This document shows positions 49,764 through 60,601 of a DNA stretch of 64,000 nt, one piece after another (positions within the stretch are counted from its first letter, which is position 1; the number at the start of each line of letters is the position of its first letter). The notes under the pieces are model-generated. The model was not told the DNA's origin. It was given only the letters and a program-made list of their open reading frames with translations, and did no database searches. The position numbers and the translations under genes were made by a program. Source of the DNA: Pythium myriotylum. Lineage: Eukaryota; Oomycota; Peronosporomycetes; Pythiales; Pythiaceae. The stretch covers positions 2,418,001 through 2,482,000 of the forward strand of contig JALJCQ010000015.1 in assembly GCA_023091665.1 (NCBI GenBank), given 5' to 3'.

Positions 49764-51138
49764 CGGACGCACCAGAACGAAGAACGCAAGAATTATTTTT
49801 GATCAAAATTACTATACAATATATAATATCCGTGCACATTACAACTGCCTTTGGGCGCTAATGGCTGATTGCGTGCTGGGGATAAGAATGACTGATCAGG
49901 GTCTCGATTGCAAAAGGATTGTGTCCAGGGCTCTGCATATTGTTTGGCCATTGTCGGCTCAGACGACGAGACAATCAATCTTTTGCAATATCGTAATCTC
50001 TTCAGAACAGCATTGCGTTTACTAAAGAATATGCATACAAAGAAGCGATTCTGGAACTCTCTCCCCCGGTTTTCCGCGTTGGCTTCGTCTCTGGCTGGAC
50101 GACGTCATCCGAAACCACGCCAGGGATCGCAGGATCCCAGTTGATCCTCAAGAACATTACAACCTCTAGGTTCTTGGTTTTTAACCATACCCGAGAGTGA
50201 GCTTCAACTGCGAAAAGAATCGCTCTGCGACCGTAACATAAAATGCTTAGATATTCATCTCGCACTGGGACATCAGTTCTGGGAAGTCCTGGCAAGACGA
50301 CGTGTGGAAATGACAAATCGGACTGCTTCTCTTCGATGTGGCCACACCATTCAACCGCTCATGCAAGCACACACTTCCAGCCAACATGCACAAGTCGCTC
50401 TGCCTCGCTCTCTACTTCTGCTGTTCATGATAGTAGGCACCACCAGTTGTTGTCGGGCCCAAAGCAGGCTCTTGAATCGATTACGATCGCTAGGGGAGTC
50501 CAGACTGTGTGTGGAACTCATCTAATTGCTGAGAATCGCAGTATTGTGAGCGTCGCACACCAATATATTGGGCGCGATTGGAATACAATATATTGTTCCA
50601 CCTGAAACAATCATTTCAATTGTGGCTGAAGATTGGTCGAACGATCATCAATCATTGTCCCCGACAATCTCGACAATCTTACAATCACAATCGTTTTTTT
50701 GCGAAGCCCTGGATTGTGTCGGCATTCCAAGTAGGAATAGAATGGTGTTCGTGGTTTCATCAGGTACACATACTGAGATTCCACCTTCAAATTTTCTGTG
50801 GCCGTTCGCAGAGATTTTGTAGTCAGAGGTTCTGAACCTGACGCGAGTCGGAAATATCGATAGCACTGAGCACCGTTGACCTGTCTGGTGAGGTGGTCAG
50901 TCAAGGAAGCCATCGCCGCTCTATTCCTGACCAATCCCAAATCCTTTTTCGAGACCGTGGGCAACGCCATTGGTCACAAATAATTTTTCGGGCCCATCAC
51001 ACACAAATTTTGCATGGCGGAAGTCATCGTGGGTTCAAAAAGTCTTGGGACAGCTTTCGGAAACAGGAGTAGTCGGATCGCGACGAGTCTACAGTTCACG
51101 CTGAAGTCTCATATCTTTTCTACCACACTCCGGCTCAC
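49764..51138. other. Spacer between MYB genes 1 and 2
   Basis: 1.4 kb, AT-richer than the genes. No gene or clear structure recognised. Confidence 0.45.
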
Positions 51139-51702
51139 ATGACGATCACGGCGGATGTACAACGGCAGTTTTTCGGTGACGACTCAGTCTTCGTGTCTCG
51201 ACGTGACGCGCCGAAGCAAGTGATTCGCCTTCCCCCGACTGCTGTGGCAGTATCTTCCCGACTGCAACACCAAAAGGGGTCCCCATGGACGGATGAGGAA
51301 CATGAGAGATTCCTTGTTGGGCTCGAGCTTTACCCTCGTGGCCCGTGGAAGCTCATCGCGCAAGTTGTCGCCACACGCACGACAAGGCAAACAATGACCC
51401 ACGCGCAGAAGTATCGGCAGCGCATTGCTCGCCACAAGCGACAGCATGCTGCTGGCCAAGCTGCACGGGTGCCAAGTCATGCGGAGACAGCTCCGGGCCA
51501 ACTTTACGGGAACGACATGTCGAAACAAGACGCAGTGAGACAGCAAATACTAGAAATCAAAGACGAGCTCGAACGAATTCAGCCGTCGGAGCTTGACGCC
51601 CTGCTGCCTGAGGAGTCGGAGTGGCTCTTTGATGTGCATCCGATCGAATTCGGCGCCGAGATGAAAGACAGTGGATCAGCCGAGAAGGTCATTTGTGTGT
51701 AA
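51139..51702 (+). CDS. MYB-like (THAQKYR-class) protein 2
   Basis: A 187-aa protein. It starts with the shared motif MTITADVQRQFF...QVIRLPP (1-33), then a single MYB repeat at 50-95: PWTDEEHERFLVGLELYPRGPW...TRTTRQ-TMTHAQKYRQR, followed by a basic tail and an acidic C-terminus (SELDALLPEESEWLFD). The N-terminal motif recurs in MYB proteins 3, 4, 6 and 7, so it is probably a functional element rather than linker. DNA target and partners unknown. Confidence 0.88.
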   Translation: MTITADVQRQFFGDDSVFVSRRDAPKQVIRLPPTAVAVSSRLQHQKGSPWTDEEHERFLVGLELYPRGPWKLIAQVVATRTTRQTMTHAQKYRQRIARHKRQHAAGQAARVPSHAETAPGQLYGNDMSKQDAVRQQILEIKDELERIQPSELDALLPEESEWLFDVHPIEFGAEMKDSGSAEKVICV

Positions 51703-52075
51703 TGAAGAAACTTATGCGCGTTCCGAATGTCGATGGAGCCACTGGTCTACTCTACGGAGTGGCCACTGTGGGGCCGAGGGATTCGCAGCTTCAAGCGTTC
51801 ACAACCAACATATAAATAAATAAATATAAAGATCAATGCAGCCTTTTCGTTCTTTTCTTCGTTCCAAATGATTTCCAGGATGCGCACGGTAAGTTTCTTA
51901 CTGTTCCATGCAGTTTCTCTTCGCGCGCCTCTCCCATCTCATAGCGTGTACGACTCGGTATGCTAATGCAGAAACGAGGCAAAAAGGGCATCTCATCAAA
52001 ATTTGATCTTTTATATTTTGTACTCAGTTTGTGTGTGGCATTACGCGTCGTGTAATTCAAAACTGTCGCGCTCTC
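51703..52075. other. Convergent junction of MYB genes 2 and 3
   Basis: 373 bases with an AAATAAATAAATATA run near 51,815-51,830 that may serve polyadenylation. No gene. Confidence 0.45.
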
Positions 52076-52633
52076 CTATAAGGCCATGTCGAGAGACATC
52101 CCGCCGTTGCCCATGTCGAGCTCCGAGAGCAGCGTTCGCATCTCTTGGTCGTCGAAGTTCTCGAAGAGGTCGGGGCCAAGGTAGTCGTCCTGATCCGACG
52201 AGGAGCTGCCGCTGGCGTCTTCGTCCGTATCCAGCAGGCATGCAAGGATCTGCAGATCGAGCTCGTCAAAGTGCGGACGAGGGTCGCGTACGGTCTCAGC
52301 ATTGTGGGGTGGAACAAAAGCCTGCTGCTGCATGGCCGCTTGATTTGGCTGGACCAGCTGCCGAGAGATCCGCTCGCGGTACTTCTGCGCGTGCGTCATA
52401 GTTTGCCTGCTTGTACGTGTGCCGACGTGGTTGGCAATGTGTCTCCACGGGCCGTTGGGGAACATTTGCAGTCCTTCGAGGAAACGCTCGTGTTCTTCAC
52501 GCGTCCACGGCTTGCCAACACGGCGGTTGGGGCCGACGGGGCTGGCGACTGCGGCTGGAGGCAGGCGGATGACCTGGTTCGAGTTGCCGTCGTGGGCGAA
52601 GAACTGGCGCTTGACCTGTGGCGTGATGGTCAT
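52076..52633 (-). CDS. MYB-like (THAQKYR-class) protein 3
   Basis: A 185-aa protein. The start MTITPQVKRQFF at 52,633 is fixed by the motif shared with proteins 2 and 4; the open frame upstream to 52,828 is ignored. RLPP at 23-26, one MYB repeat at 43-88 (PWTREEHERFLEGLQMFPNGPW, TRTSRQTMTHAQKYRER), then a Gln/Pro stretch and acidic leucine-rich C-terminal motifs (DELDLQILACLLDTDED, DDQEMRTLLSELDMGN). It converges with MYB gene 2, 373 bases away, which suits an inverted duplication. Confidence 0.88.
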   Translation of the reverse strand: MTITPQVKRQFFAHDGNSNQVIRLPPAAVASPVGPNRRVGKPWTREEHERFLEGLQMFPNGPWRHIANHVGTRTSRQTMTHAQKYRERISRQLVQPNQAAMQQQAFVPPHNAETVRDPRPHFDELDLQILACLLDTDEDASGSSSSDQDDYLGPDLFENFDDQEMRTLLSELDMGNGGMSLDMAL

Positions 52634-55237
52634 GGTGACTGTGGTGCTGTTGCTGTTGGAGGGTGCTCGTGGGCAGTTCAAGGAAAATCGAATTCTGAGA
52701 TTCGTTGCCCGGGTAGTCGCGGAACGGACACCAGCTGTGTCAGTGTCTCGCTGGCGAAGAGGAGCACCATGTGTGTTAGCTCCGACGAAGCAATCCTTCC
52801 ATTGCGACCAAGTCCGTCCTCTCCACAAGCGGAAATACCGTCAACCCACTGACTGGCCCACCTACGTATCGCGTACGCCTGAGAATGGCTACACCCGCTC
52901 TGTTTCGCCGCCTCAACCACGCATTGACGCTGAACTCTGAAGCCCCTCTCACCGCAACACTCTCCGCCCCAAAACTTCGTCCACGATCAGCTGAGCGACC
53001 GTGCCGTCGTAGGAGGATGGGCCAAAAGTTCTGGACGAAGCCATTCTCCGTACGGTACAGTACGGTAGGGGGGAAAGTCCCGTGGGGAATGCACCCATTC
53101 AACCGATCTGGACCGAGGGTGGAGCTTATGTGGTCTGTCGCGACAGAGTGGTCAGCTCTTGTCGCGCGAGCAGACATGGGGGTGCAGACCTCATCCAAGG
53201 ATTCCTTAGTGCTCGCCCGCTTCCCACAATATATATCATCAGATAACAACAGAGTCTGTCGACGATTGCCAATCCACCATAACACGGGACGTTGTGGCTT
53301 CACGGAAAACGCGGCCATGGAACCGCTGATTCATGTCTTCGGCTGGTTCCACTGATCTACAGTAGTGCAAGTTTCGTCCATGGAAGAGCCTCACACTGGT
53401 CTCTCCATCTCGCCCTTTATGCTTATACTGTACAGTAATGCTTAGTGCACTCAATCCGGACGTGGCCGTGATCACACGGCTGAGTCAGTTACTTCACGTA
53501 TCATCCACGCCACGACTCGACCATCATGGCATTCGGCCAGCACATGATCGCTGAACCACGACCACATAAACACCGTCGTGCGCGCCTATTGATTGCAAAG
53601 GTTGCCTGTGCGATGAAGGAAGTGATTGCAAAGATCTCTGTTCATATTAGGTTCTGCTTCTATGGAGAAAGCTTTCTGGTACCTGCAGCCGCAGTCTTCG
53701 ATTGCATCGATGTGACGACCTCATCCAATTGCTCAGATCCGTGTTTTGGATCAACAGCCAGTGCGCAGCCCCACAAAAAATTCAACCCTGGCCCATCTCC
53801 CTTGAGGCTGAGATTTCATCCTCGGAGGAACCCTCAAATGAGCTCGTGGTGGTGGTTGAGAACCCAAAAAAGGCAGTGTTCCGAGGAGCTGGTGGGTGTG
53901 GAGACAGAGCTGTTTCGTGTACGTTATGTGGAAGGCACTCAGTCTCGCACCACGTTTGGCTCTTCGATAGGAACAGTCACAATCAAATTTGCGCGCTTGT
54001 GCGAGCTAACCAAGCGGCCTATATACACAGCGCTCCAATGAACAGCAATATCGTGAATGCAGGGCAAGTGCATCCAGACGAGTTCGGGAGACTCGATCAT
54101 TCTTCTAGGGGGCTGCACTATGAGCATCTATCTGACGAGTATAGGGGATAAAGGTCATAGTCACAGGTCCAAGCAAGAGTATCGTGGACCGCGTTGGTGG
54201 TCCCGACTCCACGCGAAATCACCATAGTTCAGCCAAAGCGACCAAAAAGCTTGTCTCACCAAGCCGCGTCGACCGCCAAGCCGAACACTTTGGACAAGGG
54301 TAAGATTAGCTCCGAGATTTCAGCGTATGGAGCAAGGTTATAATCTAGAGACCGGAGGTACCCGTGCGGGTGCCCTCTCCTTGAAGTGCAGGGATACAAC
54401 TCGATCGTAGTGGGCACTGTTACTACGGTCGGAGCTGAGCTGGCTCAGCGTCTGTTGGATACTCTGCCTACTATTGGTAGATCCTCTCAGGACATTTCTT
54501 CTCGTGGGCCACGGTCTGCCGAGTTGTTTTGATACAGACTTCAACCACAACCAGCTTTCATGGGCCTGGCCGGGGTGGGGGGGCTCTGAGAAACCGCTCA
54601 GGTTTTTCGGCGATCTAAATGTCCACGTGGCGTCGAGTCTCCCCAACAGGACTCCGGAGATGCTCAGGAGCGGGGTCACTAGACTCCACAATTCTTTGGG
54701 GTAATGGGAACAAGACTCTGAGAAGTTGGCGATTGGAATAACTTTTAATGGCCCCGTCTGTGACCGTCACTCGATGATGTGGAATACAGAACCCGCTCCC
54801 GTTCCTCACAAAACCCAACCCACTGCGTGCAGAACAACCGCACACACGGATTCACTAACCGACAGACCTACACTCAACCGAAGAGGAAGAGATATCCAGC
54901 GCTTAAGCCCACTAATTAGTGAGTGTTTGTCGACGTCTTCGTGGAACAGTAAAACGGGCCTAGAACGGCGGAAGATCCTATTCCACAAGCGGGGTAGACA
55001 TGTTTCAGAACTGATTTTAGGCACTGCGAGAGTGAGAACGACGCGTTTTGCCAGTGTTTCATTCACACGGCAACGTCGATTCATCTCCACTGTCAAAACA
55101 ATTGGTGGGATCCCATCCTCAGTGGCGCTGTGTGTGATGTGATCGCGTGCTTGGACGTGGATAAAGCCTATTTGCTCGTGGAAATATTTGCATGGTTTAT
55201 TAGTTGATGGCTTTCTGGGTGGTGGAAAAAGCGAACT
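52634..55237. other. 2.6-kb spacer between MYB genes 3 and 4
   Basis: Overlapping + frames at 53,526-54,151 (171 and 149 codons) could be remains of a broken gene but match nothing I recognise. No other feature is supported. Confidence 0.4.
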
Positions 55238-55690
55238 CTAAACTCCGCTTCCTTGTGGGAACGGATTTCTGTTGGGAATCACCACGGTGGGCGCCGTTGG
55301 TGCTAACATTCGCGGTGTGTAATTGAGAGTGGGAAGATTAGGACTCGGTGGTTTCTTCGTATCCCGATCGCTGCGCGACATTCGCACGATCTTTTGGCGA
55401 TACTTTTGAGCGTGTGTCATAGTCTGGCGTGTTGTCTTGGTCCCGACGACTGCGGCTATTGCCTTCCAAGGTCCGTGCGGGAAGCGTTCGAGGCCATCAA
55501 GAAAGCGTTCGTGCTCTTCGACTGTCCAGATGTTCAGCCTTCGGCGGGTTTCGATGATTTTCCTCCGCGTTAATGTCACCGCTTCCGCTGGTATGTTGTC
55601 GAACATGATCACAGTCGGAGGTAGACGTACGAGCGCGTCGTTCGTCGCCGCGTGGAAGAATTGCCTCTGAACGCTGTTGGTGATTGTCAT
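55238..55690 (-). CDS. MYB-like (THAQKYR-class) protein 4
   Basis: A 150-aa protein, the shortest of the cluster. The start MTITNSVQRQFF at 55,690 is set by the shared motif. RLPP at 22-25, MYB repeat at 55-100 (WTVEEHERFLDGLERFPHGPW, TKTTRQTMTHAQKYRQK), then a basic and proline-rich tail that ends without the acidic C-terminal region of its paralogs. That end may be a genuine short form or a truncated copy. Confidence 0.87.
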   Translation of the reverse strand: MTITNSVQRQFFHAATNDALVRLPPTVIMFDNIPAEAVTLTRRKIIETRRRLNIWTVEEHERFLDGLERFPHGPWKAIAAVVGTKTTRQTMTHAQKYRQKIVRMSRSDRDTKKPPSPNLPTLNYTPRMLAPTAPTVVIPNRNPFPQGSGV

Positions 55691-56376
55691 AGTTCTTGTC
55701 TGGAGTGAACTCGGCGGATTCGCAAGTGATGCTCCCAAGCGTGCTGACCAAATCGGGAAGATCATTCAGAACAATGAGCTGTGGGATAACAGCACGGCTC
55801 AGATAATCAGCCGCCCGTGGGTTCACTGTATCATGTGGTGGTGCCGCGATTAGCTTTTGCGAACAAGGGAAAAGAGCCACGTCTGATTATGTTCTGGTTT
55901 TCAGACAACACAGGGGAAATGAACATCCACATATCATTTTCCCAGGTCTTTCCTGACAAAAGACTAGGATCTCTCGAGCACCCAGACCGGGTGCTCGAGA
56001 GATCCAGTCGACAAAGACTCCAGCGCCCCAGTGTCCCCACTGGAACCCAGTGAGGACAGTGGGGCGCTGGAGTCTTTGTCGCCTTCGAGACTTAGTAGTT
56101 TAGTAATTGATGCTGACTGGAGCAGCCGAGGAACGGGGTGATGATTCTTGGGTTCACTTTTCGTGGATTGCATTCTGTTTGGAATGGTCCCGTCTGTTCA
56201 CTGGGCAATCAAACTCTCGGCACAAATGTGTACCCATCTCCTGGATACAACAATATCATTGAAGGTGCAGTACTCTTTGATATGAAACGCTGATATTTCC
56301 ATGCAACTCATTTCATTCACTTCACCGACGGTACGAATGATACAGTATACAAGAGCGATCTGACACGCCATTATCG
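55691..56376. other. Spacer between MYB genes 4 and 5 with a hairpin chain
   Basis: 686 bases holding the three-hairpin chain at 55,942-56,084. No gene. Confidence 0.5.
55942..56084. repeat. Chain of abutting hairpins with long arms
   Basis: Three inverted repeats placed end to end: (1) about 55,942-55,968, 10-bp arms with mismatches; (2) 55,967-56,005, perfect 17-bp arms (GGATCTCTCGAGCACCC and its complement) with a 5-nt loop; (3) 56,009-56,081, 35-bp arms with two mismatches and a 3-nt loop. Arms differ in sequence among the three. This is the same architecture as the chain at 24,871-25,030. Confidence 0.85.
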
Positions 56377-57162
56377 TCAAAACTCGGCGTCTAGGTCATC
56401 GAAAAGCAAAAGATTTAAGATCGCATCGCAAGACGACCGCGAATCAGAGCAGTCTCCAACGGTGATCTCTTCAAAGCATTCTTGAAGGATGAGATCTTCG
56501 AAGCATTCTTCAAGGATGAGATCTTCATAGCATTCTTCAGCGATGAGCTCTTCGAGTCCATTGCAGCCAGTAAGCGGGCATGGCTCATTCACTGGTTGAT
56601 ATCCACCGTTCACTTCACGAGGCTCTGGGAAAGACAAACCACTGCGATGCTTCTGAGCAAATGCCATTACTTGCCGAATCGTGCGGGTGCCGACATGGCA
56701 AGTGATCGTTCTCCAAGGACCACGGGGAAACAGTTGAAGAGCCTCGTCCAGTCGAGTCTGTTCTGCAGGTGTCCAGGGAAGTCCGTGCCGTCGACTTGAA
56801 GAGGAGGTGTTTGATGTCCCATTGCTTGCATTGGGGGAGTCTGTGCGTGGAGTGAGGTACGACTGCATCCGCTCGAGTTTCCGATGGCGACGACGGAGCT
56901 TTTCTTTGTGCTTTTGAGCATGGCTCCGGGCCTGTCGAGCAGTGCGAGTGCCGATGTGGTCGGCGATCGCTTTCCATGGTCCTGTAGGAAACAGGCACAT
57001 CGCCTCTAGGAATCGCTCGTGCTCGTCCGGTGACCAACAGTTTCCACTTGATTTCAGCACTGAACTTGGGCGTGTAGTGGCGGGATCACAGACCCAGGCA
57101 ACATGGTTGTTATCGCACGACGCCCAGTTTGTCAGGAACGCAGCTTCGTCTGGAGAAAGCAT
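56377..57162 (-). CDS. Double MYB-repeat protein 5 with acidic repeat tail
   Basis: A 261-aa protein with two MYB-like repeats. Repeat 1 (43-88): CWSPDEHERFLEAMCLFPTGPW then TRTARQARSHAQKHKEK, the only SHAQK form in the cluster. Repeat 2 (130-175): PWTPAEQTRLDEALQLFPRGPW then TRTIRQVMAFAQKHRSG, with a degraded box. The C-terminal part (203-233) is a ten-residue acidic repeat, EEC[YF]EDLIL type, present three or four times and visible in the DNA as a 30-bp tandem near 56,463-56,550. No N-terminal RLPP motif. Probably arose by internal duplication of the MYB domain. Confidence 0.85.
   Translation of the reverse strand: MLSPDEAAFLTNWASCDNNHVAWVCDPATTRPSSVLKSSGNCWSPDEHERFLEAMCLFPTGPWKAIADHIGTRTARQARSHAQKHKEKLRRRHRKLERMQSYLTPRTDSPNASNGTSNTSSSSRRHGLPWTPAEQTRLDEALQLFPRGPWRTITCHVGTRTIRQVMAFAQKHRSGLSFPEPREVNGGYQPVNEPCPLTGCNGLEELIAEECYEDLILEECFEDLILQECFEEITVGDCSDSRSSCDAILNLLLFDDLDAEF
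56463..56550 (-). repeat. 30-bp tandem repeat inside MYB protein 5
   Basis: Three units of about 30 bases encode the acidic ten-residue motif; they differ by a few bases, some changing the protein, so the tandem is not brand new. Confidence 0.75.
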
Positions 57163-57866
57163 GGGTAGTGTGCGGAATGCGGCGAAAGAGGAACTGAGCC
57201 GGTTCTCGCGATCTGCTTGGGGACATTTTCGAGCGAGCGGCTGAGCGAGCCGGAATCGCTTGACTCCCGCCGTGTTCTGAACGTCGCCATACTAATCGAG
57301 AGCGGTTCGATCCGTGCCGCTTCAGCAGGGTCCATCTTCGTCGCGACATGTCCATCAGAGAATGGGTACACGCTCTGATTCTGTGGGTCATTTTCCAATT
57401 ATAATTGGCCACCGCCGTTCTGATGCTGAGGAAACGTTGGCTGCGACACGATCCCATCCCGTGTCACAAGTGCGTTGCGCCGACCACATTTGACGAACGC
57501 GCTTTTACGACTGGACCTTCGTCTCGTGGAGATTGAGGCGCGATTACGGAATTGCTGTCCGACCTTGAAGTTGTCTCCGAGGTTGAAGCCCGTGAGACAA
57601 CACGCTCCGTGCCGTTCAATATTTGCATGAAGCCTACTGCCACGTTGTGATTCAGTAAACTCCCGCAAGTCGAGTGGGTTCACCAGTGCTTTGTAGTGGC
57701 TCTAGGGTGTGAACAGTTCTGTCAACAATCGTTTTGTGGTGGTGCAGCCTACGGCAATGGGTGAAGGCTAGGTGTTCAATTGCACCGTTGTTTCGGTCGC
57801 CGGCATGAAAGGACGAATGGGATGTGGTATTGACCTAGGCTTTGCATTCATAACATAGGCTCTGAA
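57163..57866. other. Spacer between MYB gene 5 and PX-RING B
   Basis: 704 bases with one 94-codon frame of no recognisable content. No other feature. Confidence 0.4.
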
Positions 57867-58793
57867 CTAGACAATGCTGGGTGACCCCATAGACTCACGG
57901 TGGCTTGAATCGACCACTTCCTTGCGACAGAGCGGGCATGTCGTGCTTGTGCTGAACCAGTCGATGACGCAGTCTTCGTGAAAGTGGTGGAGACACGGCA
58001 AGCGCACCAGCTTGTCGTCGCCTGGCAGTCGTTCGAACGCGCATTGGTTTGTCTCGTCATTCATGCAGATGCAGCACTGGTATCCTTCGTCGTCGACTGC
58101 ACTAGGCGCGCGTACTTCGTCGACGTCGGTCAACGAGCGAATAACAGCAGTTCGGTATCGTTCGATCTCTTTCTGCGACTCGGGCACGTTCAGAAACTGC
58201 TCGAGTCTCTGTTCAATGGCGGCCATTTCTCTTCTCGATGTGTCACTGATCGATGCGGCGCATTCAAGCAAGTAGATCGACACGTCGACGTACGCCACAA
58301 TCAAGTTTCGCACGAATTCCTGCAAGCCCAGGCGTCGTTCTTCAATGATCTTCACCGTATCCACGCGCATGTGCCGTCTCGGGAAGTCGGGGGTGAACGG
58401 CCGTCGCAGCGCGTTCGAGATGGCCATGAACTCTTTGGTTTCTTTCTCGCGAATGTCAGCGGCGACTTCCCACTGCTGGATCAGTCGCAGCAGCGTGCGT
58501 CGGAACTCGTAGAACTCCGAGTAGCGGTGCTCCAGCACCCACGGCGCAGCGTGCTCGTTGCTGCTGCGTGGGCCTCGACTCGGCCGGTGGTTGCGCACGC
58601 CCATGGCGTAGACCGTCGTGGGCGCCGTGTGGTCGGCGGTCGTGACGCTGACGACCGCCGAGCGGATCTCGAGCTGCTCGAGCTCGAGGTGGCGCGCCTT
58701 GAAGAGCCGGCGCGCCGTGCTCTGGCGGAAGAGGCGGCTGTGCGTGAGCGTGCGCGGCAGCGGCGCGTGGCGCAGCGACTCGTGCTCGAGCAT
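57867..58793 (-). CDS. PX-RING-H2 protein, possible membrane-recruited E3 ubiquitin ligase (paralog B)
   Basis: A 308-aa paralog of the protein at 46,326-47,225: RRLFKARHLELEQLEIR, a PX core with HRYSEF (89-94), ISNALRRPFTPDFPRRHMR, the linker VPESQKEIERYRTA, and a RING-H2 finger near 238-292 with CCICMND, LPCLHHFHEDC and CPLC. The first zinc loop lacks the Gly next to the Cys of paralog A (CLHHFH instead of CGHHFH), which is a tolerated change. Likely phosphoinositide-recruited ubiquitin ligase by family. The two paralogs bracket most of the MYB cluster and lie in the same orientation about 11 kb apart. Confidence 0.88.
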   Translation of the reverse strand: MLEHESLRHAPLPRTLTHSRLFRQSTARRLFKARHLELEQLEIRSAVVSVTTADHTAPTTVYAMGVRNHRPSRGPRSSNEHAAPWVLEHRYSEFYEFRRTLLRLIQQWEVAADIREKETKEFMAISNALRRPFTPDFPRRHMRVDTVKIIEERRLGLQEFVRNLIVAYVDVSIYLLECAASISDTSRREMAAIEQRLEQFLNVPESQKEIERYRTAVIRSLTDVDEVRAPSAVDDEGYQCCICMNDETNQCAFERLPGDDKLVRLPCLHHFHEDCVIDWFSTSTTCPLCRKEVVDSSHRESMGSPSIV

Positions 58794-60601
58794 TCGGAGG
58801 TTGTTGAGCTGCTCGCGTAATTCCGTGTTTGAGCTCCTCAGGAGATTGTTTATGTTGCTGTGGATTAGCGACCCTAGCCCTTACTGAATTTTGGAGCGCT
58901 CTGATTGGTGCGATTGAGACACCCGGGCCAGCGCGAGAAGGATTTGGGCGTGCCTGGATTTTGGCTAGTCGGGAATCTCGAACGCGACGAGATCGCCTGC
59001 CCATCGAGAACGCAAGTGCCGCGAATCCCACGGCGTTGAAGTTGGCAAAAGAGCGCAAGAACGAGTCGACAAAGAACCAACGAGGGACCTCTTCGCCGAT
59101 GGAGGGGGGGCATATATGAATGTTAAGTTAGTAGGTTCAAAACCCCCGAGACAAGTTTGATGATGGCTCGGTTTGATTGCCCCGCCTCCGAGTGGGCCAA
59201 TCAGTGGTGATTGTGCTGCAGTCATGTCGACCATCCTGTTTCGTCCAAGGGGAGCTCGTGGTCGAGCTCGTGATTATTCTCCGACTTGTGTTGTGGTGAA
59301 AAACGAAGTGTGGAGGCCATTAACACGGGATTGTGTTGACCACGTCAAACCAGGTTGTCCGATTGTCGCGGCAACTAATTAATGTGCGCCACGCCACTGG
59401 CCGTCGCTTGCACTGTAAATTGATGTCACGCCACACTCGCCAATTCTTGGTTGACTCAGCATCCTCCGACGAGCTGGCCTTCTCCTCCCGTGGCGCCAGC
59501 CAGTGGCGGCATGATGAACGGCCTCGTCGGTCCGGATGTTCCACCCTTCTTCTTCGCTTCTTTCGTTTTTTTTTTTGTTTGTTTTTGCGGAGTGACTCCC
59601 AATTCGGTATCAGCTAATTCGCGACGTGGAAAGAAAAGCTCAGCTGCCTGTATTAGATTTTAAAACAACTTATACTATATCTAGCGCAAGAAACGGCGCC
59701 ACCGTTCGAGTCGAGAGGCGGCCGTTGCGTGTTCGGCTGATTGCTACGATATTAGGCAACGCTGTCTCGACTTGGCTGTGTCCATAGAAGCCACCTAGAA
59801 CCCTCCTCTCCCGACGGTGCCCCTGGCTCTTCTCGAGGATGGGCCGCCGTTTTCTTTTGTTCAGATGCGACAGCCAAGTCCTCGATCTTTTTGGCAAAGA
59901 AAGAGGAAATCCCTCGCAGTCAGCCGATTTCGGTCGGTCGAAGGGCGCCGCGTGCCTCCACCCGCATCATAGAACCGGTGATCCCTCCCTCTCCTCCCAC
60001 CCTCTCCTTCGCAAGGAGGTCGGCTTTACACTCGTGGAACGGCGGGTCGCCGAATCAGTTCTGCCCAGATCTTCGTGGAGAATCGATCATTTTTGAACCC
60101 ATGCACACTCGCTCCTGATAGATCGAACGGGTTCGATCTTTGTCGAGTCGCAGGAGGCATTTGCCGCCGCCCCTATTTTCCTGCGAGAATGGGTTCCGCT
60201 GGACTTTTCTGGCATCGCCCTGGTTGAAGCTGATACAGCCGTCAAAAGGATCGAACCGTTTGGCGGCTACTGAGGGGATTACAGAAGAATCGAAACCCCG
60301 TCGCCTGTACGTAGGACGACGATCAGTCGCCACGGCGAGAGCCTTTCCGGGCCAAAGAGAGTCACGTGTGTGGTGGCCACTGGACTGCTCGCTCTCTCTC
60401 CCTTCGTATTCGAGAAGCGACAACTCAGTTGTATACAAAATTTGTGAGATCACTGAGCTGATAGTGGCGAGGAGACATCTCCACCGGCGCTCGAATAAGA
60501 GGAGCCGGGGAAAGGAGGAGACGAGGTCAAGCTGAGTTGGCACGACTGCCGAGCCCAACCGAGTCATTTCCAAAAGTGCCATCGCCCCCGCACGGCAAGC
60601 C
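58794..60601. other. Spacer between PX-RING B and MYB gene 6
   Basis: 1.8 kb with a poly-T run near 59,567-59,585. Long frames on the - strand are shadows of the MYB gene downstream. No further gene is supported. Confidence 0.45.
60561..60571 (+). promoter_or_regulatory. Oomycete-type initiator-like element, MYB gene 6
   Basis: GAGTCATTTCC followed by AAAA, 31-41 bases before the ATG at 60,602. It fits the oomycete initiator (TCATTTCC). Confidence 0.45.

Noticed and set aside
53526..54151. Two overlapping + frames as a broken gene
   Set aside because: No similarity to a known family could be seen, and no single lesion would join them convincingly.
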